A stretch of 64,000 bases of DNA from assembly GCA_023228945.1 (NCBI GenBank), contig JALOAI010000006.1:124001-188000 (forward strand), read 5' to 3'. The notes under the pieces were generated by a model that ran no database searches, had not been told where the DNA came from, and saw nothing but the letters and a program-made list of their open reading frames with translations. Below, in pieces: positions 61,166-64,000 of this stretch. Source of the stretch: Pigmentiphaga sp. Its GTDB lineage: Bacteria; Pseudomonadota; Gammaproteobacteria; Burkholderiales; Burkholderiaceae_B. A program made the translations under genes and the position numbers. The first letter of the stretch is position 1. Every line of letters begins with the position of its first letter.

Positions 61166-61969
61166 CTAGAGCACACCAGGGTATGCGCCGCCATCCATCA
61201 GGATGTTCTGCCCCGTGATATAGCCCGCGTGCTGACTGCACAAATAGGCGCACATGGCGCCGAACTCGTCGGGCGAGCCCAGCCGGCGCGCAGGAACGCC
61301 GTTGGTTCGCTCTTGCAACACAGTTTCAAGGCTCGTGCCCTGCGCCTGCGCCCTGGCCGACGATGCAGAGCGCAACCGATCGGTCAGGAACGCACCAGGC
61401 AACAAATTGTTGATCGTGACATTCGCGGCGGCCAATGGGCTGCGAGCGAGTCCGGCCACGACGCCAGTGAGACCACTGCGCGCCCCGTTGCTCAAGCCCA
61501 GGTCCGCGATAGGCGCCTTGACCGCACCCGAGGTGATATTGACGATCCGGCCGAACCCGCGCTCGGCCATGCCATCCACCGTTGCCTGGATCAACGCGAT
61601 CGGCGCATACATGTTGGCTCGTATCGCCGCAAGCCAGGTTTCCTCCGTCCAGTCGCGAAAATCTCCCGGGGGAGGCCCCCCTGAGTTCGTAACGACGATA
61701 TCAAACCGCAGTCCGGGACCGTCCGGACATTCGAATACCCGCTGGCGACCCTGAGCCGAGGTGATGTCGGCGGCGACTCCGATGATACGCGTCGCTGGAT
61801 CGGGACAAGAGCGCTGCAAATCCATGACCGCCTCGGCAAGCACATCTTCCCGACGCGCGACACAAATGACATTGACGCCCTCCTTCGCCAACGCTCTGGC
61901 GCAACCTAGGCCCAGACCGCGGCTCGCACCACTGACCAAGGCCCAACAGCCCGCAATCCCAAGATCCAT
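61166..61969 (-). CDS. Atypical short-chain dehydrogenase/reductase lacking the Tyr-Lys pair
   Basis: A 267-residue SDR-fold protein. The cofactor loop is SGASRGLGLG at 13-22 and Ser147 of the active site is present, but the position of the catalytic YxxxK holds SNGAR (160-164), and NNAG is replaced by NSGG (95-98). A C-terminal GQNILMDGG is normal. Similar BKR-like SDRs with LSNGxR exist, so this is probably a natural subfamily with another chemistry or a non-catalytic role. The ATG at 61969 has GGAG upstream. It is convergent with the aldolase gene and lies at the right end of the island. Confidence 0.88.
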   Translation of the reverse strand: MDLGIAGCWALVSGASRGLGLGCARALAKEGVNVICVARREDVLAEAVMDLQRSCPDPATRIIGVAADITSAQGRQRVFECPDGPGLRFDIVVTNSGGPPPGDFRDWTEETWLAAIRANMYAPIALIQATVDGMAERGFGRIVNITSGAVKAPIADLGLSNGARSGLTGVVAGLARSPLAAANVTINNLLPGAFLTDRLRSASSARAQAQGTSLETVLQERTNGVPARRLGSPDEFGAMCAYLCSQHAGYITGQNILMDGGAYPGVL

Positions 61970-62129
61970 TACCTTCTCCAAATAGTAGATAGCGAACCAC
62001 GGTAACTACCGAACCCTCTACCAGTCCGGTAGCCGCGAGAACATCAGTCTCGATTGCAAATTATCCTACATATCGAGAGCCGGAGCAGGTATCAGTACTT
62101 CGTCTAAAGGGCGAGACTGTCACTTTCCG
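61970..62129. other. Intergenic tail of the catabolic island
   Basis: 160 bp with no gene recognised. It contains a 7-bp inverted repeat TCTCGAT / ATCGAGA (62048-62054 and 62072-62078) with a 17-bp AT-rich centre and another pair of GGTA/TACC-type arms, possibly promoter or operator elements for the SDR gene on the minus strand. Confidence 0.4.
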
Positions 62130-62211
62130 ACTACCCCGCCGGCCAGGCTCGCTCCAATATGGCATCCGCCGCCGCAATCTCCGGCCCCGCGCCGAACACC
62201 CATCCGGCGCC
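62130..62211. repeat. Direct repeat A, copy 1 (acyl-CoA dehydrogenase 3' end fragment)
   Basis: 82 bp identical at about 79 positions to 63630-63711, in the same orientation and exactly 1500 bp apart. It begins at the stop codon of the acyl-CoA dehydrogenase gene and carries its last 27 codons only. It is a relic, fused after five bases to repeat U copy 2. Confidence 0.95.
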
Positions 62212-62216
62212 GTCGC

Positions 62217-62362
62217 GCGCGCCGCCGAACTGCAGGCCCGCATCGATGCCATCGAGGCCGAGCTGATGGCCAAGCTGGAGCGTTGGGAGCAGTTGGAGGC
62301 GCGGCGGCCGGGATAGGTGACAGCAGCGGCTCCCTGCGTTTTCCAGGAAACTCGTTGCGCCA
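62217..62362. repeat. Direct repeat U, copy 2 (uup 3' end fragment)
   Basis: 146 bp repeat of 53898-54043, containing the last codons of uup, its TAG stop and the following 46 bp. It cannot encode a protein by itself. Differences from copy 1 are mostly after the stop codon. Followed by the Fic gene promoter. Confidence 0.95.
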
Positions 62363-62410
62363 CCCTAAGGACGGTTTGGTACCTATCCCGATGCCTGGCG
62401 CGATAGGATT

Positions 62411-62428
62411 ATTAAACAACTCTTTAAT
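62411..62428. promoter_or_regulatory. Palindrome 1 upstream of fic
   Basis: ATTAAA-N6-TTTAAT, perfect arms. Together with the related palindrome at 62442-62459 (31 bp downstream, about three helical turns) it forms a tandem operator for the Fic gene. Confidence 0.6.
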
Positions 62429-62432
62429 ACCG

Positions 62433-62461
62433 TTGATTCATATTAAAGTCTGCTTTAGTAT
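62433..62461 (+). promoter_or_regulatory. Predicted fic promoter with embedded palindrome 2
   Basis: TTGATT (62433-62438) - 17 bp - TAGTAT (62456-62461), four of six consensus matches in each box. Palindrome ATTAAA-N6-TTTAGT (62442-62459) lies between and overlaps the -10, so a bound repressor would block polymerase. Confidence 0.6.
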
Positions 62462-62489
62462 TGTGGTTCTATATGAAAGCGGGTTTTAG

Positions 62490-63677
62490 ATGAATCGCAT
62501 CACCGGTACCTTCGCTACTTCCACGACGCTGGGCGAAACAGTGCGCGCCTTCGTACCGCACCCACTACCGCCCACCGATCCTCCTTTGGGGATGGCGGCC
62601 TTGGCCGAGTTGAGTCGACAAGCCGAGCTGGCGCTGGCCAGGTTGTCTGGCGTGTCCGGGCTAGTGCCGTCGGTGGACTGGCTGCTCTATAGTGCGATAC
62701 GAAAGGAGGCCTTGCTGACTTCGCAATTGGAAGGAACGCAGGCAACGCTGACTGATCTATTTGATGAGGAAGCCGGCTTCAAGGTCAGCAATACTGATGA
62801 TGTGGCTGAGGTGACCAACTATTTGCAGGCCTTCCGGTTGGTACAAGATCAGTTGCGAGATCCGAAGGGGCTGCCCATCAGTGTGCGCCTTCTGTGTGAT
62901 GCGCATCGTTTGCTGCTCGGGGGCGCAAGGGGCGCGGGGAAGCAGCCAGGAGAGCTACGGCAATCTCAGAATTGGATCGGCGGTACCCGGCCCGGCAATG
63001 CCGTCTTTGTGCCACCACCGCCGGAGCTTGTGCCCGACTTACTGTCGAACCTGGAGCGATTCATTCACGATGAAGTGAGCGACCTTCCTCCTTTGGTCAA
63101 GGTTGCACTGGTTCACGCGCAGTTCGAGACCATCCACCCGTTTCTTGACGGCAACGGGCGCATCGGCCGACTTTTGATTGCGGCGTTGCTGGAGCATTGG
63201 AAGCTGCTCCCCGAACCGTTGATGTATCTTAGTAGCTACCTGAAGCGCCACCAAGCCGAGTACTACCGACGTCTGTCGGTCATCCGTACAGAGGGAGACT
63301 GGGAGGCGTGGGTGTCGTTCTTTCTCGAAGGTGTTGCCGTGGCGGCGGCGGAAGCCGAGCAAAGCATCATTTCGGTTGCAAGCCTGGTAGCTGCCGATCG
63401 GCGCAAGCTGCTTCAAGCGCCCAAGGCCAGCTTCGTCAGCTACCGGCTGTTCGAGCAGTTGCCTATGATGCCGCGCTTTACCGTGGAACGTGTCCGTCAA
63501 CAGCTGGACACTACATTTCCAACGGCAAACTCAGCGGTGCAAACCTTGGAAACGCTGGGCATTGTGGTTGAACTGACCGGCCAGAAGAAGAACCGCAGCT
63601 ACAGTTATCAAGCCTATGTGGATCTTCTAACTACCCCGCCGGCCAGGCTCGCTCCAATATGGCATCCGCCGCGGTAA
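62490..63677 (+). CDS. Fic-domain protein with N-terminal inhibitory helix and C-terminal winged helix
   Basis: A 395-residue Fic protein, which transfers AMP or another nucleotide group to target proteins. The active-site loop HPFLDGNGRIGR starts at His216 and is intact. An inhibitory motif of the class II type, T-x3-E-G, is at residues 77-82 (Glu81), so activity is autoinhibited. Residues about 310-375 resemble a winged-helix DNA-binding domain (MPRFTVERVRQQLDTTFPT, ANSAVQTLETLGIV). The last 15 residues are read from repeat A, so the C-terminus is composed partly of antisense acyl-CoA dehydrogenase sequence. Codon use is less GC-rich than the neighbours, suggesting transfer. Confidence 0.93.
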   Translation: MNRITGTFATSTTLGETVRAFVPHPLPPTDPPLGMAALAELSRQAELALARLSGVSGLVPSVDWLLYSAIRKEALLTSQLEGTQATLTDLFDEEAGFKVSNTDDVAEVTNYLQAFRLVQDQLRDPKGLPISVRLLCDAHRLLLGGARGAGKQPGELRQSQNWIGGTRPGNAVFVPPPPELVPDLLSNLERFIHDEVSDLPPLVKVALVHAQFETIHPFLDGNGRIGRLLIAALLEHWKLLPEPLMYLSSYLKRHQAEYYRRLSVIRTEGDWEAWVSFFLEGVAVAAAEAEQSIISVASLVAADRRKLLQAPKASFVSYRLFEQLPMMPRFTVERVRQQLDTTFPTANSAVQTLETLGIVVELTGQKKNRSYSYQAYVDLLTTPPARLAPIWHPPR

Positions 63678-63711
63678 TTTCCGGCCCCGCGCCGAACACC
63701 CATCCGGCGCC
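63630..63711. repeat. Direct repeat A, copy 2 (true 3' end of acyl-CoA dehydrogenase)
   Basis: The resident copy: it continues without break into the acyl-CoA dehydrogenase gene on the minus strand, whereas copy 1 stops after 82 bp. It overlaps the last 48 bp of the fic open frame. Confidence 0.95.
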
Positions 63712-64000
63712 CTCCGCGAAACGCGTTGCGATGAAGCCCTCGGCCACGATCGCCGGCGCCTGCTCCAGTAGCAACACGGCCTGCGCCACGAGAACCAGAC
63801 GCTGGGTCACACGGCGGGCTGCGGCCTCCAGCACCTCAGCAGGTAAAGCAAGGTCGGCCCGCAGTCGCGCCATGGCTTGCGCGATCACCGGGTGCGCCTT
63901 GCTCCCGTCCTCCAGCGTCGCCAGCCAGGCCGAAAAACCGTCCGGATCCCGCCGTATCGCGCGCAGCACATCCAGGCAGATGACGTTGCCCGAGCCCTCC
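63631..64000 (-). CDS. Acyl-CoA dehydrogenase, AidB/isovaleryl-type (partial, N-terminus beyond right edge)
   Basis: C-terminal 122 residues of an acyl-CoA dehydrogenase; the 5' part is outside the window. The first visible residues EGSGNVICLDVLRAIRRDP are the C-terminal helical-domain motif common to AidB and related flavoenzymes (WEGSGNV). The C-terminal helices (LPAEVLEAAARRVTQRLVLVAQ) follow. Its stop codon at 63631 is convergent with, and inside, the 3' end of fic. A duplicate of its last 82 bp lies at 62130-62211. AidB-like function, in alkylation response or fatty acyl oxidation, is tentative. Confidence 0.88.
   Translation of the reverse strand, partial: EGSGNVICLDVLRAIRRDPDGFSAWLATLEDGSKAHPVIAQAMARLRADLALPAEVLEAAARRVTQRLVLVAQAVLLLEQAPAIVAEGFIATRFAEGAGWVFGAGPEITAADAILERAWPAG

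Overview
The window is GC-rich, densely coded DNA of a betaproteobacterium. I infer Burkholderiales, probably an Alcaligenaceae relative of Bordetella or Achromobacter. The grounds are five stand-alone Bug (TctC-type) periplasmic receptors, a Neisseria/Bordetella-type porin, the orders argC - TM/coiled-coil gene - erpA and slt - cca, and an ahcY - holin-like - metF operon behind an S-adenosylhomocysteine riboswitch. The identification rests on gene content only; no rRNA, tRNA, CRISPR array or insertion sequence is visible.

Layout. 1-6402: small catabolic modules, namely a carotenoid/stilbene-type oxygenase (cut by the left edge) divergent from a LysR gene, a Bug + DUF3237 pair, and a Bug - TauD-like dioxygenase - IclR operon behind a near-consensus promoter carrying a palindrome. 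6451-10059: MgtC-like protein, DUF945 protein, tRNA hydroxylase TrhO and a small membrane protein. 10087-15561: the SOS mutagenesis cassette imuA-imuB-dnaE2 with a LexA box. 15673-20381: dehydrogenase, Bug, carboxylesterase, LysR, hotdog thioesterase. 20484-25032: a complete branched-chain amino-acid-type ABC transporter (livKHMGF order). 25296-34164: housekeeping block (porin, coq7, cca, slt, fthC, metF, holin-like gene, ahcY). 34669-40652: a D-amino-acid dehydrogenase-like protein, hydantoinase/oxoprolinase A and B subunits, Bug and RidA in an almost gapless operon. 40920-42371: formaldehyde module frmR-adhC. 42585-45768: MFS exporter, hslR, carbonic anhydrase, upp. 45773-48131: two adjacent toxin-antitoxin modules (PaaA/ParE-like and HipBA). 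48230-53997: M23 peptidase, argC, DUF6776-like protein, erpA, uup.

The most unusual structure is at 53898-63711. After uup comes an 8.1 kb catabolic island: alpha-hydroxy-acid oxidase, GntR regulator, SDR, BKACE, Rieske oxygenase, Bug, HpaI aldolase and an atypical SDR. It is followed by a copy of the last 82 bp of the acyl-CoA dehydrogenase gene fused to a copy of the last 146 bp region of uup, then a Fic gene, then the real acyl-CoA dehydrogenase end. The pattern uup3'-island A-acd3'|uup3'-Fic-acd3' is what a tandem duplication, or integration of a circular molecule by homologous recombination, would leave. The locus therefore looks like an insertion hot spot.

The recurring theme is uptake and oxidation of organic acids, aromatics or amides: each Bug receptor sits with its own oxygenase, hydrolase or aldolase and a dedicated LysR, IclR or GntR regulator. 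No TctAB membrane partner is present in the window. Several regulatory sites can be read directly: the SAH riboswitch, the LexA box, paired palindromes at hipBA and fic, and a 17-bp inverted repeat flanking an AT-rich divergent promoter region.
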